This document shows positions 9,213 through 17,584 of a DNA stretch of 52,835 bases, piece by piece. The notes beneath the pieces were generated by a model, which saw only the letters and a list, made by a program, of their open reading frames with translations, was not told the DNA's origin and searched no databases. This stretch comes from Acidobacteriota bacterium (GTDB lineage Bacteria > Acidobacteriota > Vicinamibacteria > Marinacidobacterales > Marinacidobacteraceae), in contig JAJEAO010000045.1 of assembly GCA_022822745.1 (NCBI GenBank), positions 1-52,835 on the forward strand. The letters run 5' to 3'. Position 1 is the first letter of the stretch. Every line of letters begins with the position of its first letter. The translations under genes were made by a program, and so were the position numbers.

Positions 9213-10592
9213 TCAGCGGGAGAGGGATGACCCTCCCTTGAAGACCTGACCACCCTTCACCACGGTCTCGACATCCGCGAGCGCCATGATGTTGAAGAGC
9301 GGATCGCCCCTGACCACGATGATGTCCGCGAGCTTGCCCGCCTCGATCGTGCCGAGGTCGTCGGAGCGGCCGAGGATCCGGGCGTTGATCCGGGTGCTGG
9401 CGGAGATGGCTCGCTGCGGAGACATTCCCAGGTCCACGTGCGCCTTGATCTCCCGCCACATGGCTTCGGTGTGGAAGTTCATCGGCGTTCCGGAGTCGGT
9501 TCCCATTCCCATGACCGCGCCCGCCGTGATGAACTGGCCGAGCGAAGCGTCTCCGAAGAACATCTGGCGCGGCGTCGTTCGGAAGTAGCGCAAGGTATGG
9601 AAGTTCTCGAGGGAGCGCTGGACCTCATCGTGGATGTCCGGAGGGAAGTCCGCCTTCAGTTGTGGATCCTGAAGCCGTTCGGGGAACGCGACCGTGGCCG
9701 GGAACACCCAGACCCGATGGGCTCCGGTGATCACGACGGGAGTCCCGCGCACCACGATGTCGCGCAGAAGTTCCGGCGGATACGGCGGAGTCCCCGCGGA
9801 TCCCGCGTGAGTCAGGACATCCACTCCCCCCTCGAAGGCGTTCCGCACATCGTCCGGCGCATAGACGTGCGCGTGCACCTTGAGGCCATGACGGTGCGCA
9901 ACCTCGACGATGGCGCGATAGTCCTCGAGGGTCAGTCCGGCGTGGGCCTTGATCACGTCCACCCCGGCGCGGGCCAGTTCTTCCGCCGATTGCGCGGCCC
10001 CCTCGGGGCTCGTGACCTCGATCTGATAGTCCGGGGGGAAGACCCCGACTCGGCGCGCGAGCCACGGTCCGCTCATCCAGAGCCGCGGGCCCGGGATCTC
10101 GCCCGCGTTGACCAGGTCGCGGACGTTGAGGCTTCCGCGGAGTGGTCCTCCGAGGTCCATCGCGGTCGTCACCCCGGCCATCAGCAACTGCTTCGCCGAG
10201 ATGGCCATGACCTCGTCCACCGTCTCGTCCCGGCCCCTCTCCTCCACCCAGGGGAACCACTCGGCGTAGGAACCATGTCCCAGGATCACCAGGTGGGCGT
10301 GGAGATCGATCAGGCCGGGCAGCATGGTCCTGCCACTCGTGTCCACGACCTCGTAGTCCGCCGGGATGGCGACCTCGGCTGCTCGCCCGACCCGGACGAT
10401 CCGCTCCCCCTCGATGAGTACGGCGGCGTGATGGAGGGGCGGCACTTCGTACCCATCGAGGAGCATCCCGCCAACGAGCGCGAGCTTGTTCGTCTGCGCC
10501 AGGGCGCCGCCCGAAATCATCGGCAGAAGGGCAAGGAGCAGAACCAGCCCGGCCCCTCGCCGCCGGGAGACGCCTTGCGCTCTCGAACTCAC
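9213..10592 (-). CDS. Exported metal-dependent amidohydrolase (imidazolonepropionase/prolidase-like)
   Basis: A 459-residue protein. I chose GTG 10592 because a perfect AGGAGG (10599-10604, minus strand) lies 6 bases upstream and the Arg-rich n-region plus hydrophobic core (GLVLLLALLPM, cleaved near GGALAQ) follows at once; the longer frame to 10661 adds residues with no signal character. The TIM-barrel metal ligands are visible: HxH at 98-100 (LIDLHAHL), the bridging Lys 215 (DVIKAHAG), His 240/242 (KVHAHVY), His 262 (LTHAG) and the late Asp in MGTDSGTP. COG1228-type enzymes hydrolyse cyclic amides, dipeptides or similar compounds; the substrate is not evident. It probably acts in the periplasm. 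It lies upstream of the PQQ-type dehydrogenase gene and downstream of the Oar-like receptor gene. Confidence 0.88.
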   Translation of the reverse strand: MSSRAQGVSRRRGAGLVLLLALLPMISGGALAQTNKLALVGGMLLDGYEVPPLHHAAVLIEGERIVRVGRAAEVAIPADYEVVDTSGRTMLPGLIDLHAHLVILGHGSYAEWFPWVEERGRDETVDEVMAISAKQLLMAGVTTAMDLGGPLRGSLNVRDLVNAGEIPGPRLWMSGPWLARRVGVFPPDYQIEVTSPEGAAQSAEELARAGVDVIKAHAGLTLEDYRAIVEVAHRHGLKVHAHVYAPDDVRNAFEGGVDVLTHAGSAGTPPYPPELLRDIVVRGTPVVITGAHRVWVFPATVAFPERLQDPQLKADFPPDIHDEVQRSLENFHTLRYFRTTPRQMFFGDASLGQFITAGAVMGMGTDSGTPMNFHTEAMWREIKAHVDLGMSPQRAISASTRINARILGRSDDLGTIEAGKLADIIVVRGDPLFNIMALADVETVVKGGQVFKGGSSLSR

Positions 10593-10649
10593 TTCAATCC
10601 TCCTCGCTCCGCCGAGACAGCGGCGGGCCGGAAATGGAACTCCCGGTGG

Positions 10650-10674
10650 CCACCGCGGCATGGAGCCGCGGTGG
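10650..10674 (-). terminator. Hairpin between Oar-like receptor and amidohydrolase genes
   Basis: A perfect 10-bp stem (CCACCGCGGC / GCCGCGGTGG) with a 5-base loop lies just after the receptor stop codon in the direction of transcription. Flanking bases hold two further GTGGCCAC palindromes. There is no T-tract, so it may attenuate or protect transcript ends, or be a REP-like element, rather than act as a classical intrinsic terminator. Confidence 0.5.
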
Positions 10675-10725
10675 GAGCCACGATGGGAGCCGCAGTGGCC
10701 ACGGTACGACCGATGGCTCCGAACG

Positions 10726-13581
10726 TCAGAACCGGTAGCGAATGCCTCCCTGGAACTGGCGCGGATCGCGAGCCCTCCGGCGGACCATGAACGACCGGGA
10801 GATGATGTTCGCGTTCGATCCGTAGTAGTTCACGTTGTTCGTGACGTTGTAGCCCTCGATGAAGAGTTCGAGCTGCGCCGCCGAGCGGAACGGGAGGATC
10901 TTGGTGACGCGGAAGTCCAGGGTCATGAAGGTATCCAGGTCGAGCAGGGATCCATCAATGGGGTCGAGATCGCGCGTCGCCCGGAGGTCGTTGATGATTC
11001 CGAGCGCCTCGTTCACGTTGCTGCGGCCGACGGTGTGCTCGAGGCCAGCGGGCTTGTCGTGCTGGCTCTGGTTGTCTCCGTCGATGTCGAAGCCCGCCTG
11101 GGCGCGCACCGGCTGACCACTCAGAATGCGGAAAATGCCGCTCACCTGAACATCCCAGGGCAGGATCGTGGAGCCGGCGAGCGTGAGGTTGTGCCGGTTG
11201 TCGAGGTCGCTGTACCCCTCTTCCTTGCGCGCCCCGCTCATGAAGTCCCGCATCGTCCCCGGATACCACTGGTAGTGGCCGACGCCGTTCCGATAGCTCC
11301 GGGACAGGGTGTAGGACGCCTGGAGGCTGTCCCCGCCACGCACCCGCCGTCGGAGCTGCACCTCGACCGCGTTGTACCAGGTCTCGGTGAAGTTCGTCAT
11401 GACCTTCACTTCGCTGAAGCCGCCGATGGGCCGCGGGTTCTCGGCGCTGATGCGCCGGGCCGCGGGCAGGTTGTAGTCGAGGGCGCCGAGTTGCTTGTCG
11501 GCGTAGCTGTGGACCAGATCCACGTCGAGAGAAGTCTGCGCGTTGATCTGCCAGCCGAATCCCGCCGTCGCCGTGACCGACTGCGGCAGCACGTACTCGT
11601 CGTCGATCAGGAAGACCGAGCGGGCGCCGCCGAGGACGAACTCCTCGAGGCTCTTGCCGCCCAGTGTCGCGTTCTGGTCGGGAAAGTTCGCGAGGAGCGC
11701 CGGGTCGCTGATGCGCACGGCGGTTCCCAGCAGCCGGTCCTGGGTCGTGAGCTGGAACCAGGGGCGATTCCGAGTGACATACTGGCCGACGCCGCCGCGC
11801 ACGACGAATGTCCCGCGGCCACCCACATCCCAGGTCACGCCCAGTCGGGGCTGGATGTTGTTCGAGTCCGTCCCCCGGTTGGGACTGATGAAGTTGTCGA
11901 TCCCGGCATACAGCGGATTGGCGAGCACCTCGTCATACACGCTGTCGAGGCGGATGTTGGTGTCCAGGTCGTAGCGAATGCCGAGGTTCAACTGCAGGTT
12001 GTCCCCCGCCTGCCAGTCGTCTTGCAGATAGAGGCCGATCTGGTTCGACTTGTAGTCGTAGAAGCCCGGTGTCTGCTTGACGAACGCGAAGGGGTAGGTC
12101 GCCGGATCGTTCGCGTTGAAGGGAGCGTCGGTGTCGAAGTGCCACTGTCCACTCTCGTTGAAGTGCGCTTCGAACTCGTGTGTCGCCTGCGTGAAGTCAC
12201 CGCCGATCTTGATGTTGTGATCCGCCTTGTTGATGTAGAGCGTCTCGTAGAAGGAGAAGCGCTCGCGGGGAAAGAACTGCGGGAGGGTGAAGTTCTGTCC
12301 GGTCGTGACGGACGGGCGATTGATGCCGGGATCGAAGCTGTGGGGCGTTGTCTCCACGTTGTGACTGAGGTAGTGGAACCGAACCGTGTTCACTGTGTCC
12401 GCCGAGAGGATCCAGTTGTCTTCAGCGACCAGACTGTGGGCTCGGGTGTGATCGTCCACGAACTGGGTTGCCGAGGTCGGCGTGTTCGTCCGTTCACCGT
12501 TGTAGTTGTCGAGCGAGTATCGGATGAAGAGAGCGTTGCTCTCGTTGAATCGGTGATCCAGCTTGGCGAGAGCGAGCTGCTTCGTCGTCCCGGCGGGGAA
12601 CACTCCGTTTTCGCGCTGAGCGAAGGGATTGCTGTCGGGGAGGGAGATGATCCGGCTGTTGTCCACGGTGTGGTACTCGACGCTGCCGAAGAAGTGGGTC
12701 CGGTCCCGCACGATCGGGCCGCCCAGGGTGGCGCCGATCCGTCGCTCGTCGAAAGGCGGCTTTTCGTTGGCGAACTCGTTCTTGGAGCTGAAGCGCTCAT
12801 CGCGGGCGAAGATGTATCCGGTCCCGCTGAGGTCGTTCGTGCCGGACTTGGTCGCCGTGGTCACCACCGCGGTGAGAGCGGCGCCGTACTGCGCGTCGAA
12901 CTGATTCCGATAGACCTTGAACTCCTGCACCGCATCCTGGGCGATGTTGATCGAGGGGTTGCCCCAGATGGCATCGTCAATGTCACCGCCGTCAATCAGG
13001 GTCGAATAGGCGTTTCTCTGATCGGCGGCGCCGCCGAACTTCACCGCGGCGAACTTCTGGTAGTGCGGCGTGGCGCCGGGCATGATCGTGGCGAGAGCCA
13101 GGAAATTCCGGTTCAGCACCGGGAGATCCTCGACCTGCTCGTTCGTCACCACGGAGGATGGCTGGGCCTTGCTCAGCTCCACCAGGGGAGCTTCCGCCGT
13201 GATCGTCACGGTCTCCTCGACGCCGGCGAGATCGAGGACGAAGTCGGCCTGGAGCTCGTAGCCGGTGAGGAGCTCGACCTCGCGGCGCTGCGCTGCGAAG
13301 CCGGAGAGCGCCGCCGTGACCTCGTAGAGGCCGGGCTGGAGGGCCACGGCGCGGAAGGTGCCGCTCGCGCCGGTGGTGAGTGTCTGGGCGAACCCGGTCC
13401 CGGTGTTCAGGACAGTCACCGTGGCGCCGGGGAGGGCGCCGCCCTGGGTGTCGCTCACCGTGCCCGTGATGTTGCCGCCGACGACCTGGGCGGCGGCTGC
13501 CCCCGGGACGGCGACCAGAGCCCCGACGCACAGAAGCGCCACGATCCATGGCATGCCGAGTCGATTTCGTGTTGCCTTCAT
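10726..13581 (-). CDS. Oar-like TonB-dependent receptor with carboxypeptidase-regulatory domain
   Basis: A 951-residue outer-membrane protein. ATG 13581 is preferred: a GGAGG lies about 11 bases upstream, while the alternative TTG at 13590 would be too close to it. The signal peptide ends PGAAAA-Q. Residues about 30-115 form a carboxypeptidase-like regulatory (prealbumin-like) domain (GNITGTVSDTQGGALPGATV). A plug domain follows with VVTNEQVEDLPVLNRNF, then a long beta-barrel ending in the aromatic terminus GGIRYRF. No TonB box was identified. Oar-like proteins take up or export unknown large substrates and are highly expanded in Acidobacteriota. It heads a minus-strand run with the amidohydrolase, the PQQ-type dehydrogenase and the GWxTD protein, though a strong hairpin separates it from them. 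Confidence 0.9.
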   Translation of the reverse strand: MKATRNRLGMPWIVALLCVGALVAVPGAAAAQVVGGNITGTVSDTQGGALPGATVTVLNTGTGFAQTLTTGASGTFRAVALQPGLYEVTAALSGFAAQRREVELLTGYELQADFVLDLAGVEETVTITAEAPLVELSKAQPSSVVTNEQVEDLPVLNRNFLALATIMPGATPHYQKFAAVKFGGAADQRNAYSTLIDGGDIDDAIWGNPSINIAQDAVQEFKVYRNQFDAQYGAALTAVVTTATKSGTNDLSGTGYIFARDERFSSKNEFANEKPPFDERRIGATLGGPIVRDRTHFFGSVEYHTVDNSRIISLPDSNPFAQRENGVFPAGTTKQLALAKLDHRFNESNALFIRYSLDNYNGERTNTPTSATQFVDDHTRAHSLVAEDNWILSADTVNTVRFHYLSHNVETTPHSFDPGINRPSVTTGQNFTLPQFFPRERFSFYETLYINKADHNIKIGGDFTQATHEFEAHFNESGQWHFDTDAPFNANDPATYPFAFVKQTPGFYDYKSNQIGLYLQDDWQAGDNLQLNLGIRYDLDTNIRLDSVYDEVLANPLYAGIDNFISPNRGTDSNNIQPRLGVTWDVGGRGTFVVRGGVGQYVTRNRPWFQLTTQDRLLGTAVRISDPALLANFPDQNATLGGKSLEEFVLGGARSVFLIDDEYVLPQSVTATAGFGWQINAQTSLDVDLVHSYADKQLGALDYNLPAARRISAENPRPIGGFSEVKVMTNFTETWYNAVEVQLRRRVRGGDSLQASYTLSRSYRNGVGHYQWYPGTMRDFMSGARKEEGYSDLDNRHNLTLAGSTILPWDVQVSGIFRILSGQPVRAQAGFDIDGDNQSQHDKPAGLEHTVGRSNVNEALGIINDLRATRDLDPIDGSLLDLDTFMTLDFRVTKILPFRSAAQLELFIEGYNVTNNVNYYGSNANIISRSFMVRRRARDPRQFQGGIRYRF

Positions 13582-13776
13582 GGGTATCAACGACCTCCTT
13601 CCCGAGTAGCGAATCCCGTCGAACCTTTGTAGCGAGTGGCGGCGCAGGGGCGCAACCGCGACGGCCGACCGAAGTCCTTGAAAATGTGTCGTGGCAGCCG
13701 GTCACCGAGGACATGTCACCAACACGTCACGGACTATTGATGGAAATGACGCATTGATCCGTGCTAGCCGCGATCG

Positions 13777-14163
13777 GTGGCGGTGGCGGCGCGGAAGTCA
13801 CGCGCTTCCCGATCGGAGTGCGGTTCGCGTGCCCCGGCTCGCGATCCGACGTGCGAGCGGCTCGACGGAGCCGAGCTTCGGCTCATGCTGCCCTCGGCGG
13901 CCCCGCCAGTGGAGGGGCTCGCCGGTGAGGTTCAGGTCACCGCGAACGGCGTGCCGGCTGCGGGGGCCCGGGTCGTCGCGCACGATGCGAACCAGACCTG
14001 GATGGAGCAGGTCACGACAGCTTCGGTCTGGATCCATGCCACACTCCTTGCCTCGTGGCTCGGGCCGCTCTACGGCTCACTCGGCTTCGCGCTGACCCAT
14101 GTCGCGCTGTGGACCGGGGTCGCCATCCTTCTCGACCGCCGCCGGATCTATCTGAAGGTGTGA
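13777..14163 (+). pseudogene. Chimeric relic: carboxypeptidase-regulatory-like piece joined to an acyltransferase C-terminus
   Basis: The frame from 13777 reads as unrelated pieces. The first about 35 residues are basic and meaningless. Residues about 49-82 (LAGEVQVTANGVPAAGARVV) look like one half of a carboxypeptidase-regulatory beta-sandwich. The last about 47 residues match the C-terminus of the acyltransferase at 502-1599 almost residue for residue (ASWLGPLYGSLGFALTHVAL ... DRRRIYLKV), including the stop codon. No start codon with a Shine-Dalgarno sequence is seen. It is best read as the scar of a duplication followed by deletion. The remaining 13582-13776 holds no gene; it must contain the promoter of the receptor gene, which I could not place. 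Confidence 0.7.
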
Positions 14164-14206
14164 AAGCGGCCGAACGCAGCAAGCTCGCAGCGAACGGGAG
14201 ATCCGC

Positions 14207-17200
14207 ATGCAGAAGGTCGAAGAGCGGCTCCGGTTCGCGCCCACCGATCTGGCGTCGTTTCTCAGGTGCCGACACTTGACGGCGCTGTCGAGGGACGTGG
14301 CCGTTGGCGATCTCCCGGGGCCGAGACACTACCGGGATCCGTGGCGGAAAGCGCTCGCCGACGCGGGGCGGCGCCACGAACAGCGCGTCGTGCAGGCGCT
14401 GTCGGAAAGTGGCCTCGCTGTCCGCGAGATTCGAGAGGATCGCGTCGCTCGCACGCTGCAGTCGATGCGCGAAGGCGCGGATGCGATCTACCAGGGCCGT
14501 CTGGCTGACGGCGACTGGTCGGGGTTTCCCGACTTCCTGGTCCGGGTGGACCGGCCGAGCGACTTCGGGACATGGTCCTACGAAGTCATGGACGCGAAGC
14601 TGACGCGCGTCCCGAGCGCCGACGCAGTGCTCCAGATCGCCGTCTATTCGTGGCTTCTCGGTGAGATCCAGGGTGTGACTCCTCGCGCCATGCACCTCGC
14701 GCTCGCGACCGAGGACTCGGAGCCGTGCCGCAGGGAGACATTCCGCGTCGCCAATTTCGCCGCCTTCGAGCGCGCGATCCGGCGTCGCTTCGAGAGCCAT
14801 TGCGCGTCCCCCGGCGAGACCTACCCGGAGCCGGTTTCGTGGTGCGACCGGTGCGACTGGAACGCGTCGTGCCGCGACCGACGCCGAGAGGACGATCATC
14901 TTTCGCTGGTGGCGGGCGCAACCCGGCATCAACGGCATCGGCTCGAGAAACGAGGCATCGGGACTCTTGCCGATTTCGCTCGCCTCGATCTGCCGCTCCA
15001 GCCGCGCCTCGAAGGCGTCCAGACCGTCACGGTCGAGAAGATCCACCGGCAGGCGGCGGTCCAGCTCGAAGGCCGTCGCCGGGACCTGCCGCACTTCGAA
15101 CTCAGAGAGCCGGAAGGCGGGCTGGGCCTGCTCGCCCTCCCCGAGCCGTCGGAGGGCGACCTCTACTTCGACATCGAGAGTTCGCGCGTCATCACCGGGC
15201 CGTCGCGGGAATATCTCTTCGGCCTGCTCGACCGGAACGATACCTATCGCCCGCTGTGGGCGTTCGATGAAGACGAGGAGCGGCGGATCTTCGAACGCTT
15301 CATGGACTTCGTGGCTGAGCGGCGGACGCGACATCCCGACTTCCACATCTACCACTACGGGCCCTACGAGACCGGAGCGCTGAAGCGGTTGATGAGCCGG
15401 TACGCGACTCGCGAGGATGCGATGGACGACCTGTTGCGCCGCCGCGTCTTCGTGGATCTGCTTCAGGTTGTGCGTCAGGGGATCGTGGCTGCCGTCGAGG
15501 GCTACTCGCTCAAGGACATGGAGCCGTTCCACGGATTCGACCGCGAGCAGCCCCTCCCGGAGGCGAGTCGAGCCCGCGTCGAGCTGGACGCGGCGCTTGC
15601 TCGCGGGGAAGTGGGCGCCGCGGACTCGAAGACCCGGATGATCGTCGAGCGCTACAACCGGGAGGATTGCCTTTCCACCGCCAGCCTCCATTCCTGGCTC
15701 GAGGATCGGCGCCGGGAGCTGGCGGCTCGGATCGGGCCGCGCCCGCGCCCGACCGTGGTCGTCGAGCCGGATCAGGAGCAGAAACAGTCCGAAGCGGCGC
15801 AACGAGTCGAAGAGCTTGCGAAGGCGATCAGGGCTAGTGATCCGGAGGATCCGGCGCGGCGGCTGCTCGGCTGGTTGCTCGACTACTACCGCCGGGAAGA
15901 CAAGTCGGCGTGGTGGGACTACTTCCGCCGCCTGGAAATGGATGCGGAGGAGTTGCTCGAAGACCGCTCCGTCCTGGGAGGGCTCGAATTCCAGGGACAC
16001 ATCGGGCGAGTCGCCAGATCGGGGCTCTACGCGTATCGGTTCCCGTCCCAGGACCACGACATCCGGGCCGGAGATTCGCCCGACGGGTTTCGCGTCGGGG
16101 GCGCAGCCGAGGATGCGAGAGGCGCCGGCGCCGTCTGGGATCTCTCCGGGGGCCGGCTGATCCTGAAGCGGGGCCCAAAGGTCGCAGAGCGCCCTCACCC
16201 GGAGGCCCTCGTCAAGGACGGAGTGGTTCCGAACAAGGGCCTTCGGGAGGCGCTCTTTCATTTGGGCGAAACCGTGGGCAGGGACGGTTTCGATGAACGC
16301 AGCCGCTACCGCGCCGCCTTCGATCTCCTCCGCCGGATTCCGCCCCGAAGCAGTTCAGGAGCGTCGCTGCTACAGGATGGAGAAACGCCCATCGAAGGCG
16401 CCCGTCGTCTTGCGCTCTCGCTCGACCGGGAGGTTCTCGCCGTCCAGGGGCCTCCCGGGAGCGGCAAGACCTACCTGGGCGCCCGAGTCGTGACCGCGCT
16501 ACTGGCGAAGGGGCGACGTGTCGGCGTGACCGCACAGAGTCACAAGGTCATCACGAATCTGCTCAAGGCGGTCGTGAAGGCCGCGGACGAAGAGGGCGTT
16601 TCCTTCCGGGGGATGCAGGTCAACCGGCACGGCAAGGGATGCGCAGACGACCGGATCGAAATCGTCAGCTCCGGGGAGGCCGAGACTGCCCGTGATCGAG
16701 TGCAACTGATCGCGGGGACCGCGTGGGTGTGGGCGCGTCCCGGCATGCGCCGCGCCGTGGACACGCTGGTCGTGGACGAAGCCGGGCAGTTCTCGCTCGC
16801 GCACACGCTCGCTTCCGCGCCCGCCGCCCGGAACCTGATCCTCCTCGGCGATCCGCGCCAGCTCGACCAGGTCACACAGGGAGTTCACCCCGAGGGCTCG
16901 GATGCCTCGGCGCTCGGCCATTTCCTGGGCGACGAGAAGACGATCTCTCCCGACCGGGGCCTCCTGCTGCGTGAGACCTGGCGCATGCATCCCTCGATCT
17001 GCGCGTTCACGTCCGAGCTGTTCTATGAAGGAAAGCTCACTTCCCGTCCCGGTCTCGAACGCCAGCGGATCGAGGACGGACCGCTTCCCGGCGCCGGTCT
17101 TCGCTTCGTCCCGGTGGAACACGACGGGAACCAGCGGGAGTCGCCGGAAGAGGTGGAGCGCATCAGGGCGCTGACGCAGGCGCTGATGCGTGACGCGAAA

Positions 17201-17578
17201 TGGACGGACGCCGACGGGGAGACCCGCCGCGTTACCTCGGAGGACATCCTCGTCATCGCTCCCTACAACGCCCAGGTGGACCTGCTGCGGAAGGAGCTCG
17301 ATGACGGGATCCAGGTCGGGACGGTGGACCGGTTCCAGGGCCGGGAGGCGCCGGTCGTCTTCTATTCGATGGCCACCTCCACGCCGGAGGCGGCCCCGCG
17401 CGGGATGGACTTCCTCTACTCGCTGAACCGCCTCAACGTGGCGACGTCCCGCGCCCGTTGCATCGCTGTCGTCGTGGCGAGCCCCGAGCTCTTCTTCCCC
17501 GAATGCCGGACGCCTCAGCAGATGCGGCTTGCGAACGCCTTCTGCCGCTTCCACGAGATGGCGGATCGGGTGGTGTAG
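14207..17578 (+). CDS. TM0106-family RecB-like nuclease fused to Dna2/UPF1-like SF1 helicase
   Basis: A 1123-residue protein starting at ATG 14207. Residues 1-225 are a RecB/PD-(D/E)xK-like module: Cys 21 and the cluster CDRCDWNASC (about 213-222) are placed as in the iron-sulfur nucleases (Cas4/AddB/TM0106), with an acidic VMDAKLT motif near 128. Residues about 318-500 look like a YprB-type RNase H/3'-5' exonuclease (LYFDIESS, HYGPYE, YNREDC). The rest is an SF1 helicase: Walker A QGPPGSGKTY (about 746), Walker B VVDEAGQF (about 854), motif III LGDPRQLDQ (about 881), motif V TVDRFQGREAP (about 1040) and motif VI NVATSRAR (about 1078). The likely role is DNA repair or nucleic-acid processing; a defence role is possible but nothing nearby proves it. 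It converges with the dehydrogenase gene, leaving only 6 bases between stops. Confidence 0.9.
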   Translation: MQKVEERLRFAPTDLASFLRCRHLTALSRDVAVGDLPGPRHYRDPWRKALADAGRRHEQRVVQALSESGLAVREIREDRVARTLQSMREGADAIYQGRLADGDWSGFPDFLVRVDRPSDFGTWSYEVMDAKLTRVPSADAVLQIAVYSWLLGEIQGVTPRAMHLALATEDSEPCRRETFRVANFAAFERAIRRRFESHCASPGETYPEPVSWCDRCDWNASCRDRRREDDHLSLVAGATRHQRHRLEKRGIGTLADFARLDLPLQPRLEGVQTVTVEKIHRQAAVQLEGRRRDLPHFELREPEGGLGLLALPEPSEGDLYFDIESSRVITGPSREYLFGLLDRNDTYRPLWAFDEDEERRIFERFMDFVAERRTRHPDFHIYHYGPYETGALKRLMSRYATREDAMDDLLRRRVFVDLLQVVRQGIVAAVEGYSLKDMEPFHGFDREQPLPEASRARVELDAALARGEVGAADSKTRMIVERYNREDCLSTASLHSWLEDRRRELAARIGPRPRPTVVVEPDQEQKQSEAAQRVEELAKAIRASDPEDPARRLLGWLLDYYRREDKSAWWDYFRRLEMDAEELLEDRSVLGGLEFQGHIGRVARSGLYAYRFPSQDHDIRAGDSPDGFRVGGAAEDARGAGAVWDLSGGRLILKRGPKVAERPHPEALVKDGVVPNKGLREALFHLGETVGRDGFDERSRYRAAFDLLRRIPPRSSSGASLLQDGETPIEGARRLALSLDREVLAVQGPPGSGKTYLGARVVTALLAKGRRVGVTAQSHKVITNLLKAVVKAADEEGVSFRGMQVNRHGKGCADDRIEIVSSGEAETARDRVQLIAGTAWVWARPGMRRAVDTLVVDEAGQFSLAHTLASAPAARNLILLGDPRQLDQVTQGVHPEGSDASALGHFLGDEKTISPDRGLLLRETWRMHPSICAFTSELFYEGKLTSRPGLERQRIEDGPLPGAGLRFVPVEHDGNQRESPEEVERIRALTQALMRDAKWTDADGETRRVTSEDILVIAPYNAQVDLLRKELDDGIQVGTVDRFQGREAPVVFYSMATSTPEAAPRGMDFLYSLNRLNVATSRARCIAVVVASPELFFPECRTPQQMRLANAFCRFHEMADRVV

Positions 17579-17584
17579 CGGCGT

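Noticed and set aside
10486..13632. Very long plus-strand reading frame opposite the Oar-like receptor
   Set aside because: It is the antisense shadow of a GC-rich gene: His/Arg/Val/Glu-rich with no domain, and the minus strand encodes a clear receptor.
13675..13745. End of an IS481-like element (GGACATGTCACC-type sequence)
   Set aside because: A short similarity to IS481 termini, but no partner inverted repeat, target duplication or transposase is nearby.
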